A DNA stretch of 64,000 nucleotides from Isoetes taiwanensis (Eukaryota > Streptophyta > Lycopodiopsida > Isoetales > Isoetaceae). A program made the translations under genes and the position numbers. Positions 31,940 through 44,212 of this stretch are shown piece by piece. Position 1 is the stretch's first letter. Each line of letters opens with the position of its first letter. The notes beneath the pieces are model-generated. The model was not told the origin of the DNA and did not search any database. It was given only the letters and a program-made list of their open reading frames with translations. The DNA lies in NCBI GenBank assembly GCA_021234155.1, contig JAJEKV010000277.1:310001-374000 (forward strand), written 5' to 3'.

Positions 31940-32225
31940 TCCATCCGAGGAAGGAAGGAAGGAAGGAAGAGATTTTTAACGTCTACGGAACCCAATCGGG
32001 TTATAGGACCAGAACAAACAAAGGGGCAGAAGCCCTAACAGAACAGAGGGCCGAAGCCTAAAGAACAGAACATGGAGTCAAAGCCCCGTTACAACACACA
32101 ATACAGGGCATGAGCCCTACTAAAACTCGGGAGATATGTCCCCTACCAAGTCTCAAATACCAAATATAAAACAAGCGGGCATAAGCCCAGACAAAACTCG
32201 GGGGCTATGCCCCACAACAAAGTAA
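31940..32225. repeat. Array of short GGGC-N-GCCC palindromes
   Basis: After a (GGAA)n run at about 31,948-31,969, at least six small inverted repeats follow at 20-30-base spacing: GGGGCAGAAGCCC, GGGCCGAAGCC, GGGCATGAGCCC, GGGAGATATGTCCC, GGGCATAAGCCC and GGGGGCTATGCCCC. They are linked by AACA/CAAAACTC spacers. The array looks like a diverged tandem repeat in which the hairpin is the conserved part. Confidence 0.55.
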
Positions 32226-32518
32226 GCAATAAAAGGAAATCCAAAACAAAGCGAAGTCGGGAAAAAAGAAAACGCTATGCATATAGTCACAACTGTCTAG
32301 ACAAATAGATGATCGGAGTGCGGGGTCTATTTACGTGGATACCCCAACACTAGATGCAACTATGGCTGAAACAAATCAGTTGCAATTGCAAGATGTTTGC
32401 TAGACTAATTCACTTCGATCATCAATCGTCTTGTTGCTTGTACCTCATCAACCAAATTTTGCGTCGAAGGGAGTTGGAGGAAGGATCTTTTGCACATTGA
32501 CGAGCTCAAGCGCACCAT

Positions 32519-32749
32519 ATGAACTCGACAATAATGCATTGTGCACATGGAATAAGAGGTGTACAGATTGCTAAGTCCAGTTGCTCAACGTTGAGGAAGA
32601 TGGGTTTTGTGCAACAAGGAGAAATGGTAAGTGCCTTTGCTACTATCTCCGGCACTGAAAAAATTGTACAAGTGGGATTTGATCCTGTGTCTAGAAAGAT
32701 GAACAATCTTTATGCTTCAACATGCTCAGACTTGATAGCAGGTTTGTGA
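32519..32749 (+). pseudogene. Short protein-like fragment, unrecognised
   Basis: 76 residues including LRKMGFVQQGEMVSAFATIS and EKIVQVGFDPVSRKMNNLYA, which read like folded protein. There is no start or splice context and no family match. It lies just upstream of an LTR and may be a gene fragment. Confidence 0.2.
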
Positions 32750-33136
32750 ACTTAGATGTCCCTTCTTCGGTTATGCAAAGTGTCCAAAGAAACATACAAT
32801 ATGCTAATGTGTGGTCTACCAGAGATTGATGATGTCTTGGACGAAGCAAATTCAGATGGTATGTCCAATGGAATAGAAATTAGAATTTATGTTGTTTTAA
32901 AAAACATGGGAGCTAACAATACGGGATGAATTCATTGAAAGGAATTTTTGTGACACATGTCCTATTGTAAAAGGCACATCTGCAATGGATGAATGGGCTT
33001 TGATTTTGACAGGATCATGATAAACTATGGCTATGACAGTGGAATCCACAAAATCTATGTTTCTGTAATAGATGTTTCTACTAGTAGTAATATAAACTTT
33101 TCTATTCGATCTTACTCCTGTTTTCAGTAAATCACG

Positions 33137-33880
33137 TGTTACGGTCCAAAGGCAAGTCGCGTTTGCAGGCCTTGGGACCGGGAGTTTGCCTTGGAAGTGC
33201 CACCGGGTGGCCTGGGAACATTCCAAAGAGCAGTTACCGCCTAGGGTGGCGTCTGCATTTTTCAATTGGCATTTGTTGTGTATGCTAAATTGGCATTTAA
33301 ATAAATTATAAAGGGGCTCTTCAGAAATCACTTAACCTTTGCTTTGTGGGGCTTAGGTGACATCGTTTCATTGGTTTATGTGTTTAAAAGGGAAAAGTTG
33401 ATCCCTGCGGCATCGTGTTGTATAAGGCGGTCCGATCTGAGGAGAAAGGCCGGATCTGAGCATAGGATGCTCAATTTTAGCTGAGGAAAAGGCCCATAAG
33501 CCTTTTTCCACCTATTCTTGGCCCTACTGGCCTTATATAAGGAATTGGACACAATTTTGGAGATCACATTTTTGCCACTGAAGCCAAGCAATTAGAACGT
33601 CCTGCTTTTCCTTGTTGCTTGATCTTCTGCTTCTGGGAGTTTACATAATTTGGTGCTTACTTGTGGAGTCTTTCTATTTTTAGAGCGTTCTTGACTCTCC
33701 TTTGAGCAATGCTGCTACTGACGTATTGAGTTCTTGTGATAGAACTTATGAAGCTGGGCTTCAGGCTGATCCTGGGGACCAGTAATGGTTGTGCGCGGGG
33801 AGTTCTGGGAACTCAAGGTTGAGGGGAACTCTGGGAGTTCTACGTAACACAATTGATCCTACTTTTTGTAGGTTGTAACA
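33137..33880 (+). mobile_element. LTR (5' LTR or LTR of a truncated element)
   Basis: The ends are TGTTAC...GTAACA over 744 bp, and the right end is followed by a spacer of three bases and a perfect primer binding site. A TATA box (TTATATAAGG) lies at about 33,534. No second LTR is seen in the window, so the rest of the element is lost, decayed or a non-autonomous internal region. Confidence 0.75.
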
Positions 33881-33883
33881 ATT

Positions 33884-33895
33884 TGGTATCAGAGC
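33884..33895 (+). other. Primer binding site (tRNA-iMet)
   Basis: TGGTATCAGAGC, the standard plant retrotransposon sequence complementary to the 3' end of initiator tRNA-Met, three bases after the LTR. Confidence 0.85.
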
Positions 33896-34830
33896 TTTGG
33901 TTGCAGACTTTCGTGCTGATCCTCTGGGGCAACTAACTAGGTTAGCTATGCTATGGAAGATGCAGCTATGGTGATATTGTGATCACCGTTATTACCATAA
34001 TGATATGGGGTTATCATTCATACTATGGTAATGTTGCAACTACGTATGGTGAACTCTAGTATTTCAGGGTTGAAGTGCTTGCAACTTAACTGTGGCCTGG
34101 TGGTCATAAGGATCATGAAGAGCATGGTCTTGAAAATACTGAAAAGTGAATACTAGGAAGGTGTATACAAAAGCTCTGCTGCTTTTATATGTCTTGTCAG
34201 GATCTAGGATCATGTTTGCTTGAATTTAATTCAAGGAATTGGTCATGGCTTCATAAATTTTAGTTCACGGTGATTGATTTGGATTCTTATATTAAATTAT
34301 CAACTTGATAACTTTTGTACCCAATACCCCTTTACTAGTTGGACTAGTAATTAACAAGGTTAGGGGTACTTGCTAGCAGTACTGGGGTACTGCAAGGGGT
34401 CTACATGTTACCATTATCTTAGTATAAGTTGATAACATAGGACCATTGCCCAGGCTTGCTAGCCAGGCTAGCAATATAAAAGGACATGGGGTGCCTTTAT
34501 GTACAATACTAGGTATTGTGCTTCTGCTTACTAGATTATTGCAGTATTAGTGACATGCGGTTGCATGTTTGGGCTTAACCAAATCCGTATATGGAATTAG
34601 TGACGCTATATTATAGTTGACTCAAGGAGTCAATAGAGCACAAACTAGGGTCTGTGCTAAAAGTTCACAATAATTGGGAATTGTGGAGGTAGACTTCATA
34701 CTGGTCTACGTGTACTAGGGCTCTAATTCCGTGGGAGTTTTGGGGTCTAGTACGTATTGGGCTTAGCAATTTAAAAACTGTGCTTTGGAAGCAGAACTTT
34801 CATTAGGACCCCGGGAGTCTTGAAACAATT
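33896..34830 (+). mobile_element. Non-coding internal region of the LTR element
   Basis: Downstream of the primer site there is no gag-like open frame for more than 900 bases. The sequence is rich in TAGTA, GGGGT and TATTG words. This is compatible with a non-autonomous derivative or a decayed copy. The right limit is not defined; a change in composition occurs near 34,930. Confidence 0.4.
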
Positions 34831-36130
34831 ATGGACATGGTGGAATCTGGGATTCCATGGTTTCCTTTTGATTTTGAAGTGGTGGTGCATGGGGTGTACT
34901 ATTCAGTACATGGGTCTAAGTTAGATATTGGGGTACAAAAGCACCCGTCCGGACGCGCTGCTTTTCGTGCTTGGTCCGCTGTGCTTGGAGGTGCTTGGAG
35001 AGCGGGAACACGATGATCCGTTTTTAGCAAATTGCTTCCGGATCGATGACATGGCTACCCGCAAAATCAAATTCGGTACAGAAACAATTTGGCGGGGTTG
35101 TTTTGGAATGGCGGGACAATTTTCTTGGACGGGTCATGCTAGAATGAATTCCGGAGGAGTCTTGAGTTCTTTTTTTTTGGGACTACCTCGGCTTGCTCAG
35201 CAAACTGCTTTTATCCATCTTATCCTGTTATTAAACCCTACGGAAATGCACATCGCCTTCGGTACCCATCAAGCACATCGCCTTATGTACCTGTTTGTCA
35301 ATGGATCAAAATTGAAGAGCAATCTCTCTCTAATACTTTGAGGAATTCGAGGAGGTCCCGTAAGAGAAGCTTTCACACTTAAGTTGACAGGATCGGCGAT
35401 ATAGAACTCATTCGATTGATGGAAAGATCACGAGCATTCCGTTAGAATTAATCACTCCAATTTGACCATTCACATTCCCTCCAAGATTGAACATTTTCAT
35501 CAAATCGGTATCTAACGTGTTCCATTTCGATGTTGGAACAAGAAACTTCCGCCATACTTATGAATGAAAATACTATGCACTGACTCAAGCAAGAAATGCA
35601 TTATGATCTTGATTCAAGAATCGCTCAATTTACCATGGTGTGTTATTCTCGTGGTACAAAAAGGATTAGGACTTAATTACAGGTCTAGACTTCAATTTTC
35701 AAGTGCAATGGGGGGAGCTGTTATATTAGTGCAAATTTAGCTTTGAGTCAAGTACTTTGGGGACTTGTTTTCTACAAAGACATCTTTCTTTATATTGATG
35801 TAAGTTGCAATGCCTTAAATGTTGTTTTGTTGGTTTGCTTCAGCTCTATCAATTTGGTGAACTTAGGAGCTAAAATTTATGGGGAGAACTTTTTCAAAGG
35901 CTTGGTGATTTCTTGAAATATTGTCCTCCCGGCTAGCCCATGTGTTCGGTTTGTGGATCTTGACATCTGCAGCAGATCTTGAGAAGAACTTAATTAATTG
36001 TGGTTTGGTGAGATTTCTCAATACCTTGTTTAGTATATCGTCCTCATTGTGGATTAGTTGACATGCTTCTTTTGTTCCAAACAATTTGATTAATTTAAGA
36101 CATCTTCCCATTCTTTTAAGTCCCTTCATA
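34831..36130 (+). pseudogene. Decayed coding-like sequence, unrecognised
   Basis: Protein-like runs appear in changing frames: DIGVQKHPSGRAAFRAW (34,930), DDPFLANCFRIDDMATRKIK (35,010), CFGMAGQFSWTGHARMNSGG (35,100) and RIGDIELIRLMERSRAF (35,390). On the minus strand 36,129-35,863 gives an 88-residue frame (KLFGTKEACQLIHNEDDILN...NLTKPQLIKFFSRSAADVKI). Breaks are frequent. I cannot name a family. Confidence 0.25.
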
Positions 36131-38300
36131 AAAAGTGTGTTAAGACCACAGGGTGCAAATAAACTAACAAGAATTGGAATCTGAATTTACATCGCTTATT
36201 TGCAATTTAAAAAAAATATTTGGGGCTATCTTCCTTTTATCAAATGGCTAATTAGATTCATATTTTTCCTATTCTCCAAATAACGCTCCTATGTTTACAT
36301 TAGGTGCATGCATTGGGGAAGTGCAACTGAAGTTTTTCGGAAAATGGAATTATTGAATTTATGTAATTATAGGTCGGGGAATGATGAAATGGTGAAGGAC
36401 GTTTTCCACTTTCGTATGTTGTCTCGGATAGAAAAAAAGCGTGTTCAAATGTTAGGGCTTTGCGAGTTGATAAGGTAAGGAACCATTAATCGGGATATAA
36501 TTGTAGATCTTTATCTTAGTACATAATTCACGAAGTGCTGCGAAGATGACTGCTTTCGACTTCCTACGATCGAGGAATTGCAATTTTTGTTGAAGAGATC
36601 TGCGAGAATAGTCGATGAGACATTTACCGAACTTCGATGTGGTTATTCACCTCGGCGGAACATGTGACATCCTTGAAACCGTATGTTGTTTTTCATCTCC
36701 ATTAGTCGACTCCTTGGGTTCAAAGATCTTTGTTTATCTCGGCTTACGGACAAGCGTTTGATTCTTTTCTTTGGTGCGTTATAGGTGGTAGTCGAAGTTG
36801 AAAGGGCAGCCATATCAGCATTAGAAAGATATTATGCAAATGATCTCGGACCTCGAAGGATGCTTTAATAACAAGGGCATTTTTCCTCCAATACGTCCAC
36901 AAAATAGCGGAAAACATTTTTCCTCCTTTTATACGATATCAAATCAAGTAATCTTGACTAGCCTTTCATTGTTAATTTCTTGAATATTTTAAGCAATTTA
37001 TTTTACCAAGTTTGTTCTTGAATTTTTCAGCAAGGTATTGTCTTAAACACAATGAACTGTCTTCTTGACAAACCGCAACCGCCGACAGAGATGAAGTTCA
37101 GAACTTGGGGGCAATTATTGCCACCGAGTATTCAAATTATGTGGGTGGGAGAGCAGCGGTGGGATGTTACAATAATTGATTACGGCAAAGTATAAGTCCT
37201 ACATTATCGCCATTGTTAAGAAGCCGGCGACAATGTAAGCCTAGCTTAAGAAACAGATTTCTAACAATTTGAACAAAATATTGGTGATCCCATTGTGCAA
37301 TGCCTCCTTACTCGAACTGTCGATGATTCCCAATCATGCGGACAAAGATCCAGCCTGCAACTAAAATGGAGAGAATACTTATTGAGGTCGTCAAGCAAAG
37401 GGGAGATAGAAGTCCAGCGATTCTCGCTACGCTCGAAAGAGCACAACTTATGCAAACAATTTCGATGTTAAATGAAGTATTCGTGTCTCCGATGTTTTGT
37501 CGCATTTTGTCGTGCTTATTGGGACCACCTAGCTCAGTAATTGCAATCTTTGTTTACATTATGTAAGTGCCGGTTTCAAGCATTTAGTATTGTTCTCTTC
37601 TATGTGCGGGAAGTGTTCAATTACTTTATGAACTGGAAAGATGATAAATCTACATGTCGAGGCCCGTGATTACTTATTATTACGGTGAAGTTCGATTACT
37701 CTTAATACTTTCGGTAGATGAGATACCTTGGCACCTTTTCGATTTGTGTTACCGTGTTTGCGCTAGATGTTTGAGGATATGTTTGCTTCCGAGATGAAAG
37801 TTCTACAAGGTAAGGCTTTGCAACAAAGGGACATAGAACCGCCTCCATATGCGATAGAAGCACAATCTTTAATTTTAAGAGGACTCTCGATGGGCCGGTC
37901 ATCAAATTACCTATGTTATCGATCCCCGCAATAGGAGCATGCATCTTTGGAGTCATTACTTCAAAGACAAAATCTCATTGTCTAGAAGGTATAGCTGTCA
38001 ACCGGCTTTGCACCCAAAGGGAGTTCATAATCGACCTAACAATAGGAGCTCCTTGATGTTGGGCTTGATGTGTATCAAATAATACTAATTATTGCCATTA
38101 GTTCGAGAAAGCAAATTTGTGCGACCGCCTTGCTGCAACAAATTTTTTTGGTTGTAACCTCAAGTAGTTCCCGGTTAAAGAGAAGATTATGCGTTGAAAT
38201 AGCGGACATGTACGATTGCATACCACACTTCAATAACAAGTAAGAAAATTTCTCAAGCTTGAGAGCACATGCAGCAATCGATCTTCAAACAGAAAAAAAA
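36131..38300 (+). pseudogene. Second block of decayed exon-like sequence
   Basis: Short coding-like runs with splice-like borders follow one another on the plus strand: NDEMVKDVFHFRMLSRIEKK (36,380), CFRLPTIEELQFLLKRSARI (36,550), VVEVERAAISALERYYANDL (36,785), MNCLLDKPQPPTEMKFRTWG (37,050) and RSPAILATLERAQLMQTISM (37,405). Frame breaks and stops are common. They may be one host gene in ruins; the family is not recognised. Confidence 0.25.
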
Positions 38301-40660
38301 AAAAATTGTGTTCGACACCTTTGACTGAAGACACATAACTTGCCAAGGTGTTTGAACTCAACGACTATAACTAAGAAGACTTCTTTCCTTTGTCTTCTTT
38401 GTTAATTATCAAATATAATAAAGTCCATGCCAGCCATTCAACTAATGAATGCTAAACCGCATTTTGGATTTCGGCATATTCAAACTCGATCAATCTTGTT
38501 CTTCTGACTTTCCAACTAAAAATAGTGTGGCATTTATGTGCTTTCAGGATGGTATGGAAGTGAAACTTCCAGACAAATTCTTCCTTGAAAATTACAAAGA
38601 CAAACAGAAGAAACAAAACCCAATTTGCTCTTTTTTTTATCTCAAGTTCCAGATGTTGAAAGAGATCCTTGGGTAGGGTTGTTGCAATGCAGCTTTTGAC
38701 CTTTCTGAATCAGGGTAATGTCTTTTCTTCATCTTGTCCTTTATGAAATTTGAATGCCAAGGATTGGTTTGAGTGTAACAAATCAAGGCAGGTTGAGCAG
38801 GGCACATGGCAACAGACCTGCCACCTTTAAAAGTGATACCTGGCAATTTTGTTGAAAATATATAAATCATAGGCACTAACACCTCTGATCCCATTGATGT
38901 CCAAATCAATTCTTGCAGATACCTAGCTTCACCAAATAAGACGTCTCAATCATAAGTGTTTTCTATTGCATCACATCTTAGTAGATGCTTGCCTTGAGAA
39001 ATAGTGCTTAATACATCTCATTAGTCAGAAACCACGCTCATGACTGAATACAATTTAGAAATTAACTAAAAAGATGCTCAAATTGGTCAATCAGGTTCAA
39101 TTCCTGACAAGCAAATAGCAGATGCTTGCAAGTATCCTTCTGAAAAATGATCAAGTCCTTTGTTGTTGCTTTATGCAGGTCTGACATGGTTTTGTGTGAA
39201 TTCAAGATGACAATCTTCAGCATTTCTATGGAGATGTTGCTGTTGTTTAATAGCCATAATTATGTAATCTTTCACCTATCCTTTGTCATTCCACTGTATT
39301 TAACCTAGTGCTATCATACTAAAAAGCAAATTTGATAGCAAACACAGTGAACACACTTGACCGAAGAATTGAAAAGTTGTCACATAACAAGCAACCCTTT
39401 GAAGCTGGACTCAAATGGTAGGCATCATAACCTATGCTACAATCCATCTTGCTTACGGTTGCGCAAGGAATTTGCTAATTTGCTTAAATGCTTTAGCTCT
39501 TACAAGAGCAGGTTGGTACAATTGAAATCCATCTATATGCACTACTGTTGTCCCATCGTCTGCTACATAAAACCAAAGAAGAGGTCAGAACACATCACAA
39601 AGTTACGAATAAAAGCTTTAAGGCAATCTACTCTGCAGAGACAAAGGAAAGACGGAAATGTACTTATTCAAAAGATCAAATAGAGATAGGAATCATTCAT
39701 GGCCGATAGCCTCTGAAATATTTTTTCGGCTGTATATATGTGTCGCCTTGGTTCTTAGGTGTATATGGGCAAAAGATCAAAGTTTCAATCCATGGCATCT
39801 CCCAATTGGGCGAGCAATCTATGAGTCGGAATGCCTCGTTCTTACGATTCTAAGTAGGGCTTCACGTCGGCTACGGCAAAAAGATACTTTGTGCTCGTGC
39901 TTTACCTGCTTTGTCCGCTTCCGCTTGTCGCGCTTTCCCAATATCTAACTTACGCCCACATCTAGAGCATAGACTGTATTTTATTATTGAAAATCCATGC
40001 TCTCCATGGTTTACCCCCTCCATTTTCCTCTTTCATATTTTGTTTAATGCATGCTCTCCATGATTTACCCTTCAATGACATTTTTTGGAAAATGAAGCAC
40101 ATGCAGAGCTCAAGCTACATATTTTAGTGTTTTTTCCTTCCTCTGCCTTCTTCAACCTCCATGCTTTTGTTGAAGCTATGGACTGACAAGCATATAAGGT
40201 TAATGCCTACTTCAATTCTTTCAGATTACAAGGACAAATTTTTGCGAGTTTGTAGATCTGCAAATTGAGCAATTCAACTGGCAACAATGATATTAAATTC
40301 CAAAAAGGACAACATGGATTCTCTGGGTACCACAATTTTGGGAATAAAAGTGACGAAAACAATAGAGTTACAATTGATCACATTATACTAGTAATGCAAG
40401 AGGTCTTTAGGGATCACAAAGAAAACAATTTGTTTATGGTGGTCACAAATCTTGCATCAATAGTTCTCTGGAGGACGAGAATAAGATATATGACACCAGG
40501 ATGAGTATTGGGGGATTTATAACTCTGGGAGAAAGCGAAACTCTGCTAGCAGAGATTTCATTTGCGTTGGGACTTGGAAATTGGGCCACAAATGCTGGCT
40601 AAGGTATCCTTAAAACTTGTTGAATTCATCATGGACATGTTCTGAGGTCTCTCTACGCAA
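38301..40660. other. No gene recognised
   Basis: Isolated ORFs at 38,449-38,676, 39,357-39,683, 39,658-39,948 and 40,265-40,504 have no recognisable motifs or supporting splice context. Confidence 0.4.
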
Positions 40661-40663
40661 AAT

Positions 40664-42185
40664 CTTTAGTATCTTATATTATAAAGTTTTAGCGTATGTC
40701 ATGAAGCAAACCCTAATTTGGACAGTTGAGATCTGATTGCATCCGAAGGCCGAGATTTATCGCACAACTTCTCACCACCGTGATTGGCCATGCTCTAATC
40801 TCTGAAGAGGAAAGGGAAAAGGAAAAGGGAGGAGAAAAGGGCAAAGTGAAAGGTAAAAAAAGCATGGGTAAAAGGGAAAGAAGGAAAAGGGAAAAGAGCA
40901 TACAAAAAGGAAAAGGAAAAAAAAGGGGAGCAAAGAAAGGAAAAAATGATACTACGAAAAGGAGAAGAGGAAAAGGATGAGGACGGGAGTAAAAAGGAAG
41001 GGAAAAAAGGGATGAGGAAAAGGGTCGAGAGAAGGGAAGGGAAAAGGAAAAGGGAAAATGAAAGGAAAAGGGAAAGAGAAAGGAAAAAGAAAGGGGGAGG
41101 ACAAGGGAGGGAAAAGAGACACTGGGAAAGGGGGAGAGGAAAAAGGTGGGAAAAGGAGAAAAAAGGAAGGGAAAAGGACGCGAAAAAAGGGAAGAGAAAA
41201 GGGGAGGGGAGAAGGGAAAGCGAAAGGGAAAAGAAAAAGAGAGGGTAAATCAAGAAACGGAAGGAAAAATGGCATAAAGAAAACTAGAAGAGGGAACGGG
41301 GGAAGAGAGAAGGGAAAAAAAAGGGGAAGAGGGAAAGTGCGAGGAAACAAAAAAAGGGATGGTACGGAAAAAAGGAAAGAGAAAAGAACAAAGGAGGGGG
41401 AAAGGGAAGGAAAAAAGACACAAAAATAAAGGGAAGGGAAAAAAAGGGCATTGAAAAAAAGAGGGATATGGGAAAAGTAAAAGGAAAAGGAAAAGGAAAA
41501 AAAAATGGAGAGGAAGAGGGGGAAATGGAAGGGAAAAAGTGGAAGAGAGAAAGGGCTGGGAAAGGAGGAGAGGGGGGAAAAGGGCCATTGGAAAATGAAA
41601 ATGAAAGGGAAAGGGGAAGGGGAAGGGGAAGGGGAGGGAAGGGGAAAGGGAAGCGAAGCGAAGGGGAGGGGAGGAGAGGGGAGGGAAGAAAGGGGAAAAA
41701 GGAAAAGAGGAAGGGAAACGGGGAGAAGAATAAAGGGAACGAGAGAATAATAAAGGTAAAATATGAATGGGTGGGAAGAGGAACAGAGGGAAAAGCAGGG
41801 AATAGAAAAAAAGAAAAAAAGGGTGGAGAAATGGTGAAAGAGGAAAAAGGAAAGGGCATACAAAAATGAGAAAAAAAAAAAGAGAATGTGAAACTAGAAA
41901 AATAAAAATATTGAAGGGGAAAACAAAAAAGGGAAAAGAAAGATGGTAGAAATAGAATAGTGGAAAAAAGAAAAAAGGTAAATGGTGGAAAATGGGAAAA
42001 TAAAGAAATAAAAAATAAAAGCATGGAAAAGAAAAAGGAAAAAGAAATAAGGAAAGAAAAGTGAAAATGTGGCCAAATCCTCTTAATTGTGTGATTTTAA
42101 GACGTAAATTAATTTAACAATTTGCTTTAGAGTGTATCATTTACATTTCCTAGCTATGTCCAGCAACGTTGGGCTCCATTTCTAG
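40664..42185 (+). mobile_element. Candidate non-autonomous Helitron with purine-tract body
   Basis: The 3' end has TGTCCAGCAACGTTGGGC (hairpin-capable), then TCCATTTCTAG and T at 42,185, the Helitron hairpin-CTAG-T arrangement. It resembles the termini at 4903-4948 and 4967-5003. A candidate 5' end is TCTTTAGTATCTTATATTA at about 40,664, preceded by A and followed by AAAG, like plant Helitron starts (TC...TATAAAG). The body is mostly the purine tract. There is no Rep or helicase gene. Confidence 0.5.
40803..42068. repeat. ~1.27-kb polypurine tract
   Basis: The plus strand is almost entirely A and G, mostly variants of GGGAAAAGGAAAAGG, with only scattered C and T. The unit is not constant in length, so it is a diverged purine repeat rather than a strict satellite. 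All long ORFs here (Lys/Glu/Arg/Gly-rich on plus, Phe/Leu/Pro/Ser-rich on minus) are by-products of base composition and not genes. Mirror-like purine runs of this kind can form triplex DNA. Confidence 0.95.
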
Positions 42186-43690
42186 TTAGATACTATTGTT
42201 TTTCTAAGCATCTTTTGCCTTTTTGATATAGATTAAGCATTTCCAGATTTTAGAATTCACGCTGACTTTGGTTAACCAGAAACAGATAGATGGTCATGGT
42301 CTCTTCAACTCCAGCAGGATCAATTTAGGAAGCAAGGCGTTTTGTTGACACATGGCAAGAATATGGCATCATCTCTCCTCTTCCGTTTATTCCTCATTCT
42401 ATTTACATTCCAGTCCTTATGAAGCTTGGATTAAGAAACTGAAAAGATACTTCAACACAAAAATGGAGTTCGCAAAATAAGTCGTGCACAGAATGGAACA
42501 AGCTTCAATACCAAATGGAACAGATCGTTGAGAACCCAGCGTAAGGAACAGGGGCTCTATTTAGAATGAACACATTGCAACGTAGGCCAAATTTGAACAA
42601 CCACCAATTTTGTCATGATAAGAATGGATAGAAATTTTGAGATGATCCAGAAGTCAGTGAACTCTTGTGGTTGGACTGAGATAGACAAGCCAAGCATAAA
42701 AGAGAGATTTTTGTAAGCAGAGAAAATATTGACCATTCAGTAAAAGTTGCTTGATAGCTTTGTCAATCTAATATGTGTTACCTGAATATTTATCTATGAA
42801 TTTTTATTTCTGTCCATCAATTTCAGTTCCTTTAAGCTCGAGTTTTCCCTGTTGATTTACAAATGTTTTTGTTTTTATGTTGAATTTTGCATCATTTTTT
42901 AAGATACAAGTACTTTACATTGATAAGCTCATCATTAAGCTCATTGATGACTAAGGAGAATGACGAAGCTTGATTTTTTGAAGTACTAGTGCAATTTATT
43001 TTGGATTTTGAGGTCATTGCATTCTTTGGTTCGATGTTCTATACTTGAATTTCCCATAGAATGTCATCAATCTCTCCATCATAATTCGTGTTGCATTCTT
43101 TGGTTTGATGTTCCATTCTCGAGTTGTCTGTATGTTGTCATCAATCTCTTCGCCTTTGAATTTGCATAAATGAACATGATGGTAAGGAGGGGTATCCATA
43201 ATGTAAGGGGTAAGAAAATGATGTAAAGTATAGATTTATAGATTCCAAAAGATTTGAATGACAAGAGTTGTCAAGTCACCAATCACCCATGTACCAATTA
43301 CATGAAAGCTCATGGACACCAATCACCTATGTAGAGGCTCATATCTCGTCTTACAAGCAAAGAATAGAATAGAATATGATTTTATCGTCCACGGAGACCA
43401 ACTGGCCTATGGGACCCAAGTACAAAGAGAGAACAGCAGGCGTATTACTACCAGGATTAAAGAGAGGACATCGGAATAATAAATAACATGGTGATGATAT
43501 GTGCCTATAGGCATCAAAAAAACACTAAGTAGGTGCTCTTGTGAAGTCAATAGTCAATGTGCAATTTGCTTTTTGCATCAGCGTTGGTGCAGCAACCACA
43601 TAAAAGTCGTGGGCACCAATCACCCATATAGGGGCTTATGTCTTGAATCTGTCATACTGTTGCCAAAGGAGACAAGCTGAATTGGGTGCT
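42186..43690. other. No gene recognised
   Basis: AT-rich intergenic sequence. A diverged tandem duplication of about 75 bp (TTGCATTCTTTGGTTCGATG... and TTGCATTCTTTGGTTTGATG...) lies at about 43,016-43,155. The phrase AATCACCCATGTA/CACCAATCACC..TATAGGGGCT recurs near 43,282, 43,320 and 43,617. Confidence 0.45.
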
Positions 43691-43693
43691 TGT

Positions 43694-44204
43694 CAGTGTG
43701 GGAAATTCAACTTATTTATTGTATTTCTTATGGTACACTTTTTAAAATTGAATGTGTCAATTGACACACTTCCAAATTTTTTGTGTCTCATTTGATGCGT
43801 TGTGAACACCATTGACACACTTTTTTTTATGTTTATCAAATGAAGAAAATAATTTGAAATTCTATAACGAAAAGATTACAATATGAATTTTGCTATAAAA
43901 GATAAGTTTATATAAATATAAGGAAAATGAAAAATTCTATTGAATATTAATTCTTCTTGCATTATTAAGTCACATACATTAAGCCTTGTACAGACAACTC
44001 TTGTGTATTTGGGGCTCTAATTTTTTTTGACACACTTAATATTCTTAAGTGTGTCAAATGACACATTTAAAATTTTTTAAAGTCTCTTTTGACGCATTTT
44101 ATCAAACTATAAATTCTCTTTTGACACATTTTCTCTACGGAAAATGACTCTTTGACACATTTTTTTGCTTTTGACACCCCCTGGGGTGTCAAATTCCCAC
44201 ACTG
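43694..44204. mobile_element. 511-bp hAT-like MITE
   Basis: The element begins CAGTGTGGGAAATTC and ends GAATTTGACACC-type sequence on the other strand (right end ...CCCACACTG). A perfect 8-bp duplication GTGCTTGT lies at 43,686-43,693 and 44,205-44,212. About ten copies of TGACACA or its complement TGTGTCA fill both subterminal parts, several as TTTTGACACATTTT. This is typical of transposase-binding subterminal repeats. There is no ORF. Confidence 0.9.
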
Positions 44205-44212
44205 GTGCTTGT

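Noticed and set aside
40795-42024. Long ORFs on both strands (up to 303 residues) in the purine tract
   Set aside because: They consist of Lys/Glu/Gly/Arg or Phe/Leu/Pro/Ser only, as expected of a polypurine/polypyrimidine strand; open in several frames at once.
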